Notes: generated from the letters alone by a model not told the origin. A DNA stretch of 64,000 nt from JABMMZ01 sp044368575 (GCA_044368575.1 JBIPPH010000004.1:19028-83027); one strand, 5' to 3'; numbered from the stretch's first letter, positions 27,201 to 35,900 are shown. A program made the numbers and translations.

Positions 27201-27401
27201 ATGCCAAAGATGAAAACCAACAGTAGTGCAAAAAAGAGAGTTAGCATTACAGGCACAGGAAAAATAAAACGCAAAAAAGCGTTCAAAAACCACATTTTGA
27301 CCAAAAAAGCTACCAAACGTAAACGCGGATTGGCCCAGAGCGGTTTGGTAAGTGAAGTAGACATGTCTAACATGAAATACATGTTAGGTATTGGTAAATA
27401 A
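27201..27401 (+). CDS. rpmI: Ribosomal protein bL35
   Basis: 66 residues, Lys/Arg-rich, with the family start PKMKTNSSAKKRVSITGTGK and HILTKKATKRKRGLA in the middle. It is a large-subunit protein. It lies 22 nt after infC and is followed by an 81-nt spacer containing a hairpin before rplT. Confidence 0.96.
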   Translation: MPKMKTNSSAKKRVSITGTGKIKRKKAFKNHILTKKATKRKRGLAQSGLVSEVDMSNMKYMLGIGK

Positions 27402-27420
27402 TTCCATTTGAAAACCTTGT

Positions 27421-27453
27421 CAGGCCTAAGTTCTTACCCGTGTAAGACGCCTG
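27421..27453 (+). promoter_or_regulatory. Hairpin in rpmI-rplT spacer, candidate L20 leader
   Basis: Outer stem CAGGC (27421-27425) pairs with GCCTG (27449-27453); inner stem TCTTAC (27432-27437) pairs with GTAAGA (27442-27447) around a CCGT loop, with an asymmetric internal loop between. No T-run follows, so it is not a terminator. L20 represses its own operon through leader RNA in other phyla; a similar role here is inferred from position. Confidence 0.45.
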
Positions 27454-27482
27454 CCATAAATTAAATAACTATATAAGAAACA

Positions 27483-28034
27483 ATGCCACGTTCAGTTAAT
27501 CATGTTGCGAGTAAGCAACGTAGAAAAAAGGTCCTCAAATTAGCCAAAGGCTATTTTGGTAGAAGAAAAAATGTTTGGACCGTCGCTAAAAATGCAGTTG
27601 AAAAAGGTTTAGCTTATGCTTACCGCGACCGCAAACAAAAGAAAAGAAATGTTCGTTCAGTATGGATCGTTCGTATCAATGCCGCTGTAAGAGAGTTTGG
27701 TTTATCTTACTCTGAGTTCATTGGTAAATTGAATGCTAAGAACATTACCCTAAGCAGAAAAGCCCTTGCTGATTTAGCTTTAAATCATCCAGAAGCTTTC
27801 AAAGCCATTGTAAATGAAGTAAAAGATGCTACTCCAGTATCTCGTCCTGACAATGCGCCAAGAGCAAAAAAGACTGCAGCAGTAGTTGAAGCACCTAAAG
27901 CTAAAGCACCACGTAAAGCGGCTGCTCCAAAAGCTGAAGTTGTAGCAGAAACAGAAGTTGCAACGGAAGAAGCACCAGCTAAAAAGCCAAGAGCTGCAAA
28001 AGCTAAAAAAGAAGACGAAACAAGCGCTGAATAA
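27483..28034 (+). CDS. rplT: Ribosomal protein bL20 with long Lys/Ala/Pro tail
   Basis: 183 residues. The first 115 or so are standard L20: PRSVNHVASKQRRKKVLKLA, GYFGRRKNVWTVAKNAVEKG and WIVRINAAVREFGLSYSEFI. L20 normally ends near residue 115-120. Here a low-complexity tail of about 65 residues follows, rich in Lys, Ala, Pro and Glu, with repeated PKA/APK units, resembling histone H1-like tails. The tail is open on the same frame to a clear stop, followed by a terminator. Its role is unknown. Confidence 0.95.
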   Translation: MPRSVNHVASKQRRKKVLKLAKGYFGRRKNVWTVAKNAVEKGLAYAYRDRKQKKRNVRSVWIVRINAAVREFGLSYSEFIGKLNAKNITLSRKALADLALNHPEAFKAIVNEVKDATPVSRPDNAPRAKKTAAVVEAPKAKAPRKAAAPKAEVVAETEVATEEAPAKKPRAAKAKKEDETSAE

Positions 28035-28053
28035 TCAGCCGCCATCATACATC

Positions 28054-28084
28054 AAAAGGGAAGTTAACGCTTCCCTTTTTTTAT
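28054..28084. terminator. Terminator of thrS-infC-rpmI-rplT cluster
   Basis: AAAAGGGAAG, short loop, CTTCCCTTTTTTT. It lies between the convergent rplT and the 313-residue membrane protein gene and can serve both strands. Confidence 0.8.
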
Positions 28085-29022
28085 GCCTTAATAAAATGCT
28101 TGAATTTCCGCCAAGCCAATGCCATTAAGCCAAGTATGCCAATGGCAATTCCAATAACCCAAGGCCCAAATTGAGCGTCTTGTTTTTGGCGAATTCTCCC
28201 GCCACTTTTTACTGTGCGTTTGATAGAATCAGGTTTTACAATTGAATCTGATAAAACGGTGTAACCCATAGAAATGGTGAGAGAATCAATAGGATTGTTT
28301 ATATAAACATTGGGCAATACGGGTGGCCCCCAAATATAGGGCGAAGGAATGCCCATAGTATGAATTATTGGGGGCTCAGGTAAATGCCATAAATTACTCA
28401 TAGGAAGAGTATAAGTCCAACTTTCATTGGCCAATGGTGTAAAAACAATATCCCCCTCACCGATATTAACCGCTTCTAAATGAAAAGTATCTCCTTTAAA
28501 ATCAATTAGTAGTATATCTACCCTTTCGCCACTCAAAGTCTGAGGTATAGTAACAACGGCCTTTCGGCTGCTGTCTATGTCTACTTCTATAGAAAAACTA
28601 TCGATTGTCAAACGCATTTTTGAAATACAAGCATCTCGAGTACTGGCTTCATAAAAAGAGGTATAGAGCACCCGAGTGAGTTGAATTGATTTTTGAGTAA
28701 TCGACTCCAGACTACTATCCTGCCCCACTTGTAAATGGGTTTGGGCGTTTATTGACCCTGATGACAATAACAACACACCACAGGCTGCAATAGCCCATTT
28801 AGAAGAGTGCGGCCTTGTTTGAGTCAAATCTCGCCCCAATTGAGATGCGTTGAAACGACCACAAACATTAGGACCATCTTTGAAGAAATCAACAATTTCA
28901 GCATCAGCGTATTTTGAAAAATCATATACAGTCTTTTCGCATTTAGAACAATGTTTACCCTTTGGATTTGGTCCCATACCATCCCAATTTTCATGACAAG
29001 GCGCGTTAATGTCAATTTTCAT
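28081..29022 (-). CDS. Membrane protein with N-terminal cysteine (CxxC) domain, unknown function
   Basis: 313 residues. The N-terminal cytoplasmic-looking domain (about 1-65) carries Cys9, Cys25, Cys28 and Cys54 in the pattern PC..NWD.M.P...G..C..C.K..YDFS and CGRF..SQLGRDL. I know this pattern from many Bacteroidota membrane proteins without assigned function; four cysteines suggest metal binding. A membrane helix follows (about 76-94), then an extracytoplasmic beta-rich region with proline-rich stretches, and a final helix (WVIGIAIGILGLMALAW) with a basic tail. It stands alone between rplT and accA. The function is unknown. Confidence 0.75.
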   Translation of the reverse strand: MKIDINAPCHENWDGMGPNPKGKHCSKCEKTVYDFSKYADAEIVDFFKDGPNVCGRFNASQLGRDLTQTRPHSSKWAIAACGVLLLSSGSINAQTHLQVGQDSSLESITQKSIQLTRVLYTSFYEASTRDACISKMRLTIDSFSIEVDIDSSRKAVVTIPQTLSGERVDILLIDFKGDTFHLEAVNIGEGDIVFTPLANESWTYTLPMSNLWHLPEPPIIHTMGIPSPYIWGPPVLPNVYINNPIDSLTISMGYTVLSDSIVKPDSIKRTVKSGGRIRQKQDAQFGPWVIGIAIGILGLMALAWRKFKHFIKA

Positions 29023-29054
29023 TGTGCATTTAACGCAAAATCAAAAAAACTATT

Positions 29055-29095
29055 GCATAAAAAAACCTTATGCCATTGAAATAACATAAGGTTTT
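29055..29095 (-). terminator. Terminator of accA
   Basis: Perfect 11-bp stem AAAACCTTATG / CATAAGGTTTT with a 12-nt loop; on the minus strand it is followed by a T-run. It lies 24 bp after the accA stop. Confidence 0.8.
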
Positions 29096-29118
29096 AAAGA
29101 TGATAAGATAAAGCCTAA

Positions 29119-30084
29119 TTAGGCTTCAAGTTCTTTAACCACACCCATATCGCTGAATTTAGCAATACGTTCATCAATCAATTTGTCTGATGACAGTGTT
29201 TTTAAGCGCTTGTAATTGGTTTGAATGGCTTTTTTGACATTGGCAATTGCCATTTCTATATCGTTGTGAGCGCCGCCAAGCGGTTCATCAATAATACCAT
29301 CTATTAATTTGTTTTTAAGCATGTCTGAAGCCGTTAATTTTAAAGCCTCAGCAGCTCTCTCTTTGTATTCCCATGTGCGCCATAAAATTGAAGAACAACT
29401 TTCTGGAGATATAACAGAATACCATGTGTTTTCCATCATTAATACGACATCACCAATACCTATACCTAAAGCACCTCCACTAGCACCTTCACCAATGATG
29501 ATACAAATTACTGGTACTTTTAGAACAGACATTTCGAGTAAATTCTTGGCGATTGCCTCACCTTGACCGCGCTCTTCTGCTTCCAAACCAGGAGACGCAC
29601 CAGGGGTATCTATAAAGGTAATAATAGGTTTATTGAACTTCTCTGCCAACTTCATTAATCGCAGGGCTTTTCTGTACCCTTCTGGATTAGGCATTCCAAA
29701 ATTTCTAAATTGACGCTCTTTGGTATTGCGGCCCTTTTGCTGACCAATCATCATAAAAGTTTGACCATCTATGCTACCAAAACCGCCTACCATGGCTTTG
29801 TCGTCTTTAACATTTCTATCGCCGTGCAATTCCATGAAATCTGGGGCCAAAGCTTGAATGTAATCCAAAGCGTATGGTCTTTCAGGGTGTCTTGAAATTT
29901 GAACTTTTTGCCAGCCGCTTAAATTGCCATATATGGTTTTTTTAGCTTCTAGAATCTTGCCTTCTAAAGACTTAATGGTATCATTCATATTGATCTTCCC
30001 CTTAGCGTGGGTTTCTTGAGCTTTTTCAAGCTGATCCATTAATTCTTGAATTGGTTTTTCAAAATCGAAATGCATAGGTTTCAA
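29119..30084 (-). CDS. accA: Acetyl-CoA carboxylase carboxyltransferase subunit alpha
   Basis: 321 residues. Matches AccA: FEKPIQELMDQLEKAQE near the N-terminus, ISRHPERPYALDYIQAL, DRNVKDDKAMVGGFG, IGQQKGRNTKERQFRNFGMP, FIDTPGASPGLEAEERGQGE and the oxyanion segment IIGEGASGGALGIGIGD. With AccD it transfers CO2 from carboxybiotin to acetyl-CoA, the first step of fatty acid synthesis. ATGs at 30084 and 30075 are both possible. It has its own promoter-like box and terminator. Confidence 0.96.
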   Translation of the reverse strand: MKPMHFDFEKPIQELMDQLEKAQETHAKGKINMNDTIKSLEGKILEAKKTIYGNLSGWQKVQISRHPERPYALDYIQALAPDFMELHGDRNVKDDKAMVGGFGSIDGQTFMMIGQQKGRNTKERQFRNFGMPNPEGYRKALRLMKLAEKFNKPIITFIDTPGASPGLEAEERGQGEAIAKNLLEMSVLKVPVICIIIGEGASGGALGIGIGDVVLMMENTWYSVISPESCSSILWRTWEYKERAAEALKLTASDMLKNKLIDGIIDEPLGGAHNDIEMAIANVKKAIQTNYKRLKTLSSDKLIDERIAKFSDMGVVKELEA

Positions 30085-30097
30085 TTAATTGGGTGGG

Positions 30098-30105
30098 CAA
30101 AAATA
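30098..30105 (-). promoter_or_regulatory. -7 box of accA
   Basis: CAAAAATA on plus (TATTTTTG on minus), 13 nt before the first accA ATG. Confidence 0.55.
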
Positions 30106-30114
30106 CAGTAAAAA

Positions 30115-31194
30115 TTACTCATTTTTATATTTTAATGCCGTGCAAACCAAACTGTGATCGCTTGACAATTGATAGGTTTGGTAATTGATGGCTTCCAATG
30201 ATTTGGGATGTAAAATATAATCTATCCTGAAATTAGGCATATTGCCGATATACGTCTTGCCCATCCCCCAACCCTTTTCGATAAAGGCATCGCTCAAACC
30301 TCTGCTCAATTCATGGTAGGCATAAGACACAGGCGGGTCATTAAAATCGCCAACTACGAAGTGTGGATACGGACTGTTTTTCATGTGTTCTGAAATGGTT
30401 TCAACTTGTTCAGAACGTTTGATATAGGCATATTTCATACGCCTTAAAAGGCCTTTAGACAATGACAATTTCTCTTGATTGTCTTCTGGCAAATCTTCAA
30501 TTAATTGAAAATCTTGCTTTTTGAATTTAAAGGATTGCAAGTGCACGTTGTAGACCCTAAACACCTCTGTTCCAACAGTCACATCCGCATAAAAGCACAT
30601 ATTACCAGTGAGTCCATCAAAATGTACCATTTCAGATGACTGAATAGGATGTTTGGACAATATTAGCATGCCGTAAACGCCCCGTTTTCTGCCATCTTTA
30701 AGTGGTTTAAAGGCTACATGAGGATATTTACCTTGAAGTTTTAAACTGTCTAAGGTTGAGCCCTTTGCATGAGTGAAATTCAAAAACTCTTGAATGCAAA
30801 CAATATCAGCATCAAGGGTCTGAAGTGTTGCCATCAATTCGGGCGCGTGCCATTTATATTGAAAATACCCAAAAAGAGCCGCATTGTATGATACCACTTT
30901 CAAATCAGGTTCTGCCTGTGAGACGGTAGGCGTATGCCACTGAAAGGTTTGTCTGAAATAATTGAAACCAAAGGCAATGGTTAATACACTCAATGCAATT
31001 TGCCACTTTAATTGAAACAGCCAAAACAAAACAAAGAAGATATTGATCAAAAGCAAAAGTGGATAGGCTAATCCCAACATAGCAAACAACCACATCTCTT
31101 TTGGATTTATAACTGTAGCCAAATAAGCGCCAATTAATAAAATGGCGGCAATAATATTGAAGGCAAACACAAAACGTCTTAGAAACTGTAACAT
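30115..31194 (-). CDS. Membrane-anchored endonuclease/exonuclease/phosphatase-family protein
   Basis: 359 residues. Three N-terminal membrane helices (about 8-95) precede an EEP domain: KVVSYNAALFGYF, IVCIQEFLNF with the metal-binding Glu, YNVHLQSFK, HFVVGDFNDPPVS with the catalytic Asp/Asn, RIDYILH, and the terminal LSSDHSLV with the catalytic Asp-His. The active site is complete. The substrate could be a phosphodiester in lipids or nucleic acid; the membrane anchor does not decide. It lies 3 nt downstream of the rhomboid gene in one operon. Confidence 0.9.
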   Translation of the reverse strand: MLQFLRRFVFAFNIIAAILLIGAYLATVINPKEMWLFAMLGLAYPLLLLINIFFVLFWLFQLKWQIALSVLTIAFGFNYFRQTFQWHTPTVSQAEPDLKVVSYNAALFGYFQYKWHAPELMATLQTLDADIVCIQEFLNFTHAKGSTLDSLKLQGKYPHVAFKPLKDGRKRGVYGMLILSKHPIQSSEMVHFDGLTGNMCFYADVTVGTEVFRVYNVHLQSFKFKKQDFQLIEDLPEDNQEKLSLSKGLLRRMKYAYIKRSEQVETISEHMKNSPYPHFVVGDFNDPPVSYAYHELSRGLSDAFIEKGWGMGKTYIGNMPNFRIDYILHPKSLEAINYQTYQLSSDHSLVCTALKYKNE

Positions 31195-31197
31195 CTT

Positions 31198-31992
31198 TTA
31201 TTCTTGGCTGGCTTTGAACAATTTGTCTTTTTCTGCTTGGCTTAAACGGTCATAACCATACTTTGAAATCTTATCTAATATAGCATCAATTTCGGCCTGA
31301 TTGTGCTGAGTAGTAATCGGCTTTACAACCTTTAATTTGCTTGGCTTTTGAAACCACAAGTGCTTTTGATTATAAGCAAATAAAGCGCCTACTATAGCGC
31401 CGCCAATATGAGCAATGTGTCCACCGGCATTAGATTCTAACACCCCCATTAAATCAATGACTAAATACAATACTGCAATCCACTTAAGTTTGATGTCAAT
31501 AAAGCCAAACAGTTTTAATTGAATATTAGGAGCATACACACTGGCTGCAAACAATATGGCCATTATAGATGCACTTGCCCCCACCAAAGTAGCATCATGG
31601 GGATTGAACATAGGAATGCTGTGGGTAAGCAATAAAAATGACAAAGCACCTGCCAAGCCCCCAATGAGGTAAAGGGTCCAAAATTGCTTTGGTTTGAAAT
31701 AGTCCATAAAAATTGCCCCTGCAAAATGCAGAACCAATAAATTGAACAATAAATGAAACAAACCAAAATGAGCAAATTGATAAGTAATAAACGTCCAAGG
31801 GTGAGTCAATAATGCAGGCCAATGAGCGGGCAATTCAACCCAAGCATTCGCAACATATTTTACATGCATGAATAAAAACGCCAGTAAATTGGTCAGCACA
31901 AGGACCAAAAAAACAAGCACATTTAGGACTATGGCTCTTTTAACCACATCAGCATATTTCCAATATTGATTGTACAAGGATGTTGACATCAT
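31198..31992 (-). CDS. Rhomboid-family intramembrane serine protease
   Basis: 264 residues with six membrane helices. The catalytic serine is Ser140 in LVGASASIM (family motif GxSG/GASxx) and the catalytic histidine is His195 in GHIAHIGG. HFGLFHLLFNLLVLHFAG (residues 75-92) is the conserved loop/helix 2. A cytoplasmic C-terminal tail with ILDKISKYGYDRLSQAEKDK is a frequent extension in Bacteroidota rhomboids. It overlaps the TPR gene by 4 bp (ATGA) and is followed by the EEP gene. Substrates are unknown. Confidence 0.92.
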   Translation of the reverse strand: MMSTSLYNQYWKYADVVKRAIVLNVLVFLVLVLTNLLAFLFMHVKYVANAWVELPAHWPALLTHPWTFITYQFAHFGLFHLLFNLLVLHFAGAIFMDYFKPKQFWTLYLIGGLAGALSFLLLTHSIPMFNPHDATLVGASASIMAILFAASVYAPNIQLKLFGFIDIKLKWIAVLYLVIDLMGVLESNAGGHIAHIGGAIVGALFAYNQKHLWFQKPSKLKVVKPITTQHNQAEIDAILDKISKYGYDRLSQAEKDKLFKASQE

Positions 31993-33407
31993 TCAAACTT
32001 AGTTAAAACATAGTGTTGATTACCAATATCATATTTCACTATGAGAGGATTTTGTTTATCATCTAAATAATAAAGCGTATTTAAACCATCACTTAAACCT
32101 ATACAATCCAATAACATTTCTTTGTTGTTTTGATCAAATACTTCAATTTGCAGATGGCCTATTTGTCTGAAAACCGACATATCCGAACCATCTACCGCCA
32201 TTAATACCGCCCCATGCATTGCCAATTGCTGCATTTGGTATTGACTTAAGTACAGTACTGTATTCCTATCAAAAACCACATTAGCCCCTGGGTTCAATTG
32301 AGTCATCAGGACGATTGCTGAATCTAAACCCAGTTGGCTTAAACCTACTTCACCTGATTGCAAGGCTTGAACAGCGGTAGTCGACACGGTACTTTGCTCC
32401 CATTTAAATTGAATGGCCTTAGGATAATTATTAGTGGTCAAATAAAGATTGAGTTCTTTATCGCCACAAGCATATAATAGGTGTTTGAAATTAGGCATTG
32501 GAATGCGCTTTAAAATTTGACTACAATATGGCGATAAATCAAATTGTTCTCCGCCTTCGAATAGTCTTATTTTTTTTGCCACATTACAAGCTGAATCTGA
32601 AAAATTCAATAGCTTTAAATATTGGGCATTGATTACCCAGACGTCAGGCATGTCTTCAGCTACGGTATTTAAGGTATCAAGGGCCATTTGAACATCTGTA
32701 TTCCCTGATTCCAATTTGTATTTAGCCAATAAAAACAGAGCTGTGTATTTATCAACGCCTTTGATTTTAGGCACCAATGTTTCAAGCCTTTGAATAGCGG
32801 CAGACGTATCGCCAGTACCATATAAACAACGTGCATAAAACAGATTTAAATACAAGCGACTCAAAGTGTCTGACCATTGCTTATCCCAGCTGATATCAAA
32901 ACAAGACAAAGCATCTTGATAAAATCCGCCAGCTAAAGCCACCATACCCAAATTGGCATATCCATCCGATTTTTTAGGGGCTAACACAATGGTTTTTCGG
33001 CATAATACACGTTTAATACTGTCTGATAGGTCAGGGTAATTTAAATGGGTAACGGCAAACTTGGCATAGATTTCTGGTTGAGTGGGATAATACTTATAAA
33101 TGGTATTTAAATGCTGCCACATATCATCGTAATTAGCGGCATATATGCTTAAATTAGCCAATAACAAATAAGCTTCCTGATTTTTGGGGTCTAGAAGCAA
33201 TACTTGTCTGAGCGTAGTTCCACAAGCCTTGTCATTAGAAGCCTTATACTGGGCATAGGCCGTTTCCATTAATTGCTTAACCTTAATAGCTGGTGCAACT
33301 GTAGCAGAACTGCTGCTTGGTTTTTTAACGGGTGGCTTTGCGGTTTGACCCATTAAAGGTGCACAAACAAAAAGAATGAATAGGTTCAATAGCAACAGTG
33401 GTCTCAT
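31989..33407 (-). CDS. Secreted TPR-repeat protein
   Basis: 472 residues from the ATG at 33407. The alternative TTG at 33416 overlaps the -7 box. A signal peptide ends near residue 21 (CAPLMGQ), followed by a Ser/Pro/Lys linker. Several TPR units follow (QYKASNDKACGTTLRQVLLL, PKNQEAYLLLANLSIYAANY, PKKSDGYANLGMVALAGGFY). The C-terminal third is not TPR and I do not recognise it. It is probably periplasmic. It leads an operon with rhomboid and EEP genes. Confidence 0.82.
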   Translation of the reverse strand: MRPLLLLNLFILFVCAPLMGQTAKPPVKKPSSSSATVAPAIKVKQLMETAYAQYKASNDKACGTTLRQVLLLDPKNQEAYLLLANLSIYAANYDDMWQHLNTIYKYYPTQPEIYAKFAVTHLNYPDLSDSIKRVLCRKTIVLAPKKSDGYANLGMVALAGGFYQDALSCFDISWDKQWSDTLSRLYLNLFYARCLYGTGDTSAAIQRLETLVPKIKGVDKYTALFLLAKYKLESGNTDVQMALDTLNTVAEDMPDVWVINAQYLKLLNFSDSACNVAKKIRLFEGGEQFDLSPYCSQILKRIPMPNFKHLLYACGDKELNLYLTTNNYPKAIQFKWEQSTVSTTAVQALQSGEVGLSQLGLDSAIVLMTQLNPGANVVFDRNTVLYLSQYQMQQLAMHGAVLMAVDGSDMSVFRQIGHLQIEVFDQNNKEMLLDCIGLSDGLNTLYYLDDKQNPLIVKYDIGNQHYVLTKFE

Positions 33408-33413
33408 GTAGTT

Positions 33414-33421
33414 CAAATATA
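33414..33421 (-). promoter_or_regulatory. -7 box of TPR-rhomboid-EEP operon
   Basis: CAAATATA on plus (TATATTTG on minus), 6 nt before the ATG; transcription would start at or next to the start codon. Confidence 0.55.
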
Positions 33422-33426
33422 CAATT

Positions 33427-34167
33427 TTATTCAGAAAGATAATTAGCGCCTATGATGTGTCTGATGGCAACACTTGCACATGTGATGCCAAAAACAGCCG
33501 GCATATAACTTAAAGTACCAATAATGGATTTTTTTGGGAAGGCTTTTTCAGTGGTAATGATTTTTGATTTATCCGCACGTTCAGAACTAAACACACAAGT
33601 CAACCCTTTGCGAATCCCTAATCGATACAAATACTTTCTTACATACTTAGCCAAATTGCAATTATAGGTCTCAGACACATCTAATACTTGTATACGAGTG
33701 GGATCAATTTTACCTCCTGCTCCCATACTGCTTACAATAGGTAGTTTTCTTTCTAGGCAGGCTTTAATAAAAAATACTTTGGGCGAGAGGGTATCAATGC
33801 AATCGCAAATAAAATCATATTGTTGAGCCATTAAAATTTCTTGGGTTCTTGGACCTTTAATGTATTCACACAAGACGGTTAAATCTAAGTCTGGGTTAAT
33901 GTCTAATAACCTTTGTGCCATGACCTCCGCTTTTAATTGGTGTTCAGTGCTTTTAAGGGCAGGGATTTGCCTGTTTCTGTTAGTAGGATCAACTGTATCT
34001 GCATCTATTATGGTCATTTTCCCGACCCCTGCACGTGCAATCATTTCGGCACAAATACCTCCAACACCTCCTAAACCAACCACCAAAACATTAGCCTTCA
34101 TTAGCTTATGGATTTGATCTGGCTCAAGCATCAATTGGGTTCGCCCCATCCAATTTGGAATTTCCAT
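33427..34167 (-). CDS. tcdA: tRNA threonylcarbamoyladenosine dehydratase (ThiF/E1 family)
   Basis: 246 residues from the ATG at 34167; the in-frame upstream start at 34218 is unlikely because a promoter-like box sits between. The ATP-binding motif VLVVGLGGVGGICAEMIARA lies near residues 27-46, with the nucleotide motif DADTVDPTNRNRQIPAL following, and DFICDCIDTLSPK near 116-128. This matches TcdA (CsdL/YgdL), which cyclises t6A to ct6A in tRNAs reading ANN codons using ATP. Other ThiF-type E1 enzymes are the alternative. It is probably transcribed alone. Confidence 0.87.
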   Translation of the reverse strand: MEIPNWMGRTQLMLEPDQIHKLMKANVLVVGLGGVGGICAEMIARAGVGKMTIIDADTVDPTNRNRQIPALKSTEHQLKAEVMAQRLLDINPDLDLTVLCEYIKGPRTQEILMAQQYDFICDCIDTLSPKVFFIKACLERKLPIVSSMGAGGKIDPTRIQVLDVSETYNCNLAKYVRKYLYRLGIRKGLTCVFSSERADKSKIITTEKAFPKKSIIGTLSYMPAVFGITCASVAIRHIIGANYLSE

Positions 34168-34171
34168 GTTG

Positions 34172-34179
34172 CGAAAATA
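34172..34179 (-). promoter_or_regulatory. Variant -7 box of tcdA
   Basis: CGAAAATA on plus (TATTTTCG on minus), one mismatch from TAnnTTTG, only 4 nt before the ATG. Confidence 0.35.
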
Positions 34180-34342
34180 ATTAAGTATTACAAGGCTATC
34201 AAAGGCTTTTATAAACAATCAAATGACATCAATAACAAAAAATTCACACTAGACTTTAAATTATGATTCAATCTTAAACAAGGCTTAATACTCCCTTAAC
34301 AAGACCATCTGAGTTTTGCATCATCAATTTAATATAAATAAT

Positions 34343-35782
34343 ATGAAAACCAATTTCTTTAAAATCAGTCTGTATGCTTTAGCCTCTGTTATGGCATTCA
34401 GTTCTTGCAAAACACCTCCAGTTGAACCTGAAGTACCAACTAGTAATCTAGTTGAATTAACTGGTGAATTAAGCACTCAAACACTTGATGCCAGCAAAAA
34501 GTATTTAATCAAAGGTATTGTAACCGTTCCAGACGGTGCTGTATTAAGCATCCCTGCTGGTACTGTGTTAGTTGGTCAAAAATCAACAAAGGGCACATTA
34601 GTTGTTAAACCAGGTGGTAAACTAGTTGCTGAAGGAACTGCTACTAAACCAATTGTATTTACTAGCAATCAAAACGCAGGTGAGAGAGAGCAAGGTGACT
34701 GGGGTGGTTTGGTGATTTTAGGTAAAGCCAATATCAACCAAAACAATCCTTCTATTGAAGGTATTTCTCCTGCTGTAAACTATGGTACATTCAACAGTTC
34801 AGCAAATGACAACGACAATTCTGGCATCTTGAAATATGTTCGAATAGAATATGCAGGTATCGCTCTAACGCCTAACAATGAAACTAACTCATTAACCCTA
34901 GGTGCTATAGGTTCAGGCACAACTGTTGACTATGTTCAAGTAACTTACGGTGGAGATGACGGTTTTGAGTGGTTCGGTGGTGTTGTAAATTGCTCACACT
35001 TGATTTCTTATGCTACTTGGGATGATGATTTCGATGCTGACTTCGGTTTCAGCGGTAAAGTTCAATACGCTTTATCAGTAAGAGATCCATTTAATGCAGA
35101 CCAATCTGGTTCAAATGGTTTTGAAGTAGATAACGATGCAACAGGTTCAACTGCCACGCCAAAAACTGCAGCTGTGTTTTCAAATATTACTATTTTAGGT
35201 CCAGTTTTTGACTCTACAAAGGCTTTGAGCTCTAACTACCAACATGCTATGCATTTGAGAAGAAATTGTGAAGTTTCAATCTTCAATTCAATCATTACCG
35301 GTTTCCCAATCGGATTGAACTTAGATGGTAGCGCTACTATCGCTAACTACACTTCTGGTTTAGGTGTATTAAACAACAATATTTTAGTATCAACCGGTGC
35401 TAACAAAAAGAACCCTAACCCATTTGTGAGTGGAAGTACTGCAAGTGTACCTGTAGGAGACTACTGGAAAACTACTAAATCAAACTTAGTATTCACTAAA
35501 ACAGCTCCAATGCAAGGAACTACTACTTTCTCTTCATTGGCCTTAGCAGATGCAGGTGTTAATCCAGAATTATTTATGGGTCACAACAATGTAGCTGGTG
35601 TAGCCGGAACTTACCCTAAAAATCCAAACTTTGCTACCTTCACAGGCATTTCTCAAACTGGTGCTGCTTTTACTGATGCTAAATTAGCTGGCTTCAGCAA
35701 CACAACACACAGAGGTGCTTTTGGTAGCACTGATTGGTCTGATGATTGGAGTGATTTCAACCCACAACAAAACAACTACTAA
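34343..35782 (+). CDS. Lipoprotein with beta-helix-like repeats
   Basis: 479 residues from the ATG at 34343 (an upstream TTG at 34316 lies inside an untranslated-looking stretch). The lipobox MAFSSC gives Cys22. The body has repeated beta-strand units (GTVLVGQKSTKGTLVVKPGG, GKLVAEGTATKPIVFTSNQN, GDWGGLVILGKANIN) like right-handed parallel beta-helix proteins. A frequent automatic label for this family, multidrug transporter, is not supported by anything visible. Codon use is strongly biased to GGT and similar codons, like the ribosomal genes, suggesting high expression. It often sits near TonB receptors in Bacteroidota. The ligand is unknown. Confidence 0.8.
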   Translation: MKTNFFKISLYALASVMAFSSCKTPPVEPEVPTSNLVELTGELSTQTLDASKKYLIKGIVTVPDGAVLSIPAGTVLVGQKSTKGTLVVKPGGKLVAEGTATKPIVFTSNQNAGEREQGDWGGLVILGKANINQNNPSIEGISPAVNYGTFNSSANDNDNSGILKYVRIEYAGIALTPNNETNSLTLGAIGSGTTVDYVQVTYGGDDGFEWFGGVVNCSHLISYATWDDDFDADFGFSGKVQYALSVRDPFNADQSGSNGFEVDNDATGSTATPKTAAVFSNITILGPVFDSTKALSSNYQHAMHLRRNCEVSIFNSIITGFPIGLNLDGSATIANYTSGLGVLNNNILVSTGANKKNPNPFVSGSTASVPVGDYWKTTKSNLVFTKTAPMQGTTTFSSLALADAGVNPELFMGHNNVAGVAGTYPKNPNFATFTGISQTGAAFTDAKLAGFSNTTHRGAFGSTDWSDDWSDFNPQQNNY

Positions 35783-35818
35783 TCTTTAAAAAGTATAGTT
35801 TTTCATCATAATAAAGAG

Positions 35819-35840
35819 TCCCGCTTAGGCGGGATTTTTT
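35819..35840 (+). terminator. Terminator after beta-helix lipoprotein gene
   Basis: TCCCGC-TTAG-GCGGGA followed by T6, 36 bp after the stop codon. Confidence 0.85.
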
Positions 35841-35877
35841 ATTTTATACAGATTAGGATTCCAATAAGATTTTTATT

Positions 35878-35885
35878 TAAGTTTG
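35878..35885 (+). promoter_or_regulatory. -7 box of class V aminotransferase gene
   Basis: TAAGTTTG, exact match, ending 15 nt before the ATG at 35901. It excludes the TTG at 35883 as start. Confidence 0.55.
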
Positions 35886-35900
35886 TTCAAAATCAGTTTT

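Noticed and set aside
27785..28048. Antisense frame rich in Ala, Ser and Leu under rplT
   Set aside because: It is the mirror of the low-complexity Lys/Ala tail of L20 and has no promoter or family resemblance.
34033..34050. GCACGTGC palindrome as a binding site
   Set aside because: It lies inside the tcdA coding region and is short; codon use explains it.
34343..35782. Multidrug transporter
   Set aside because: A lipoprotein with beta-helix repeats and no membrane helices cannot be a transporter of that kind.
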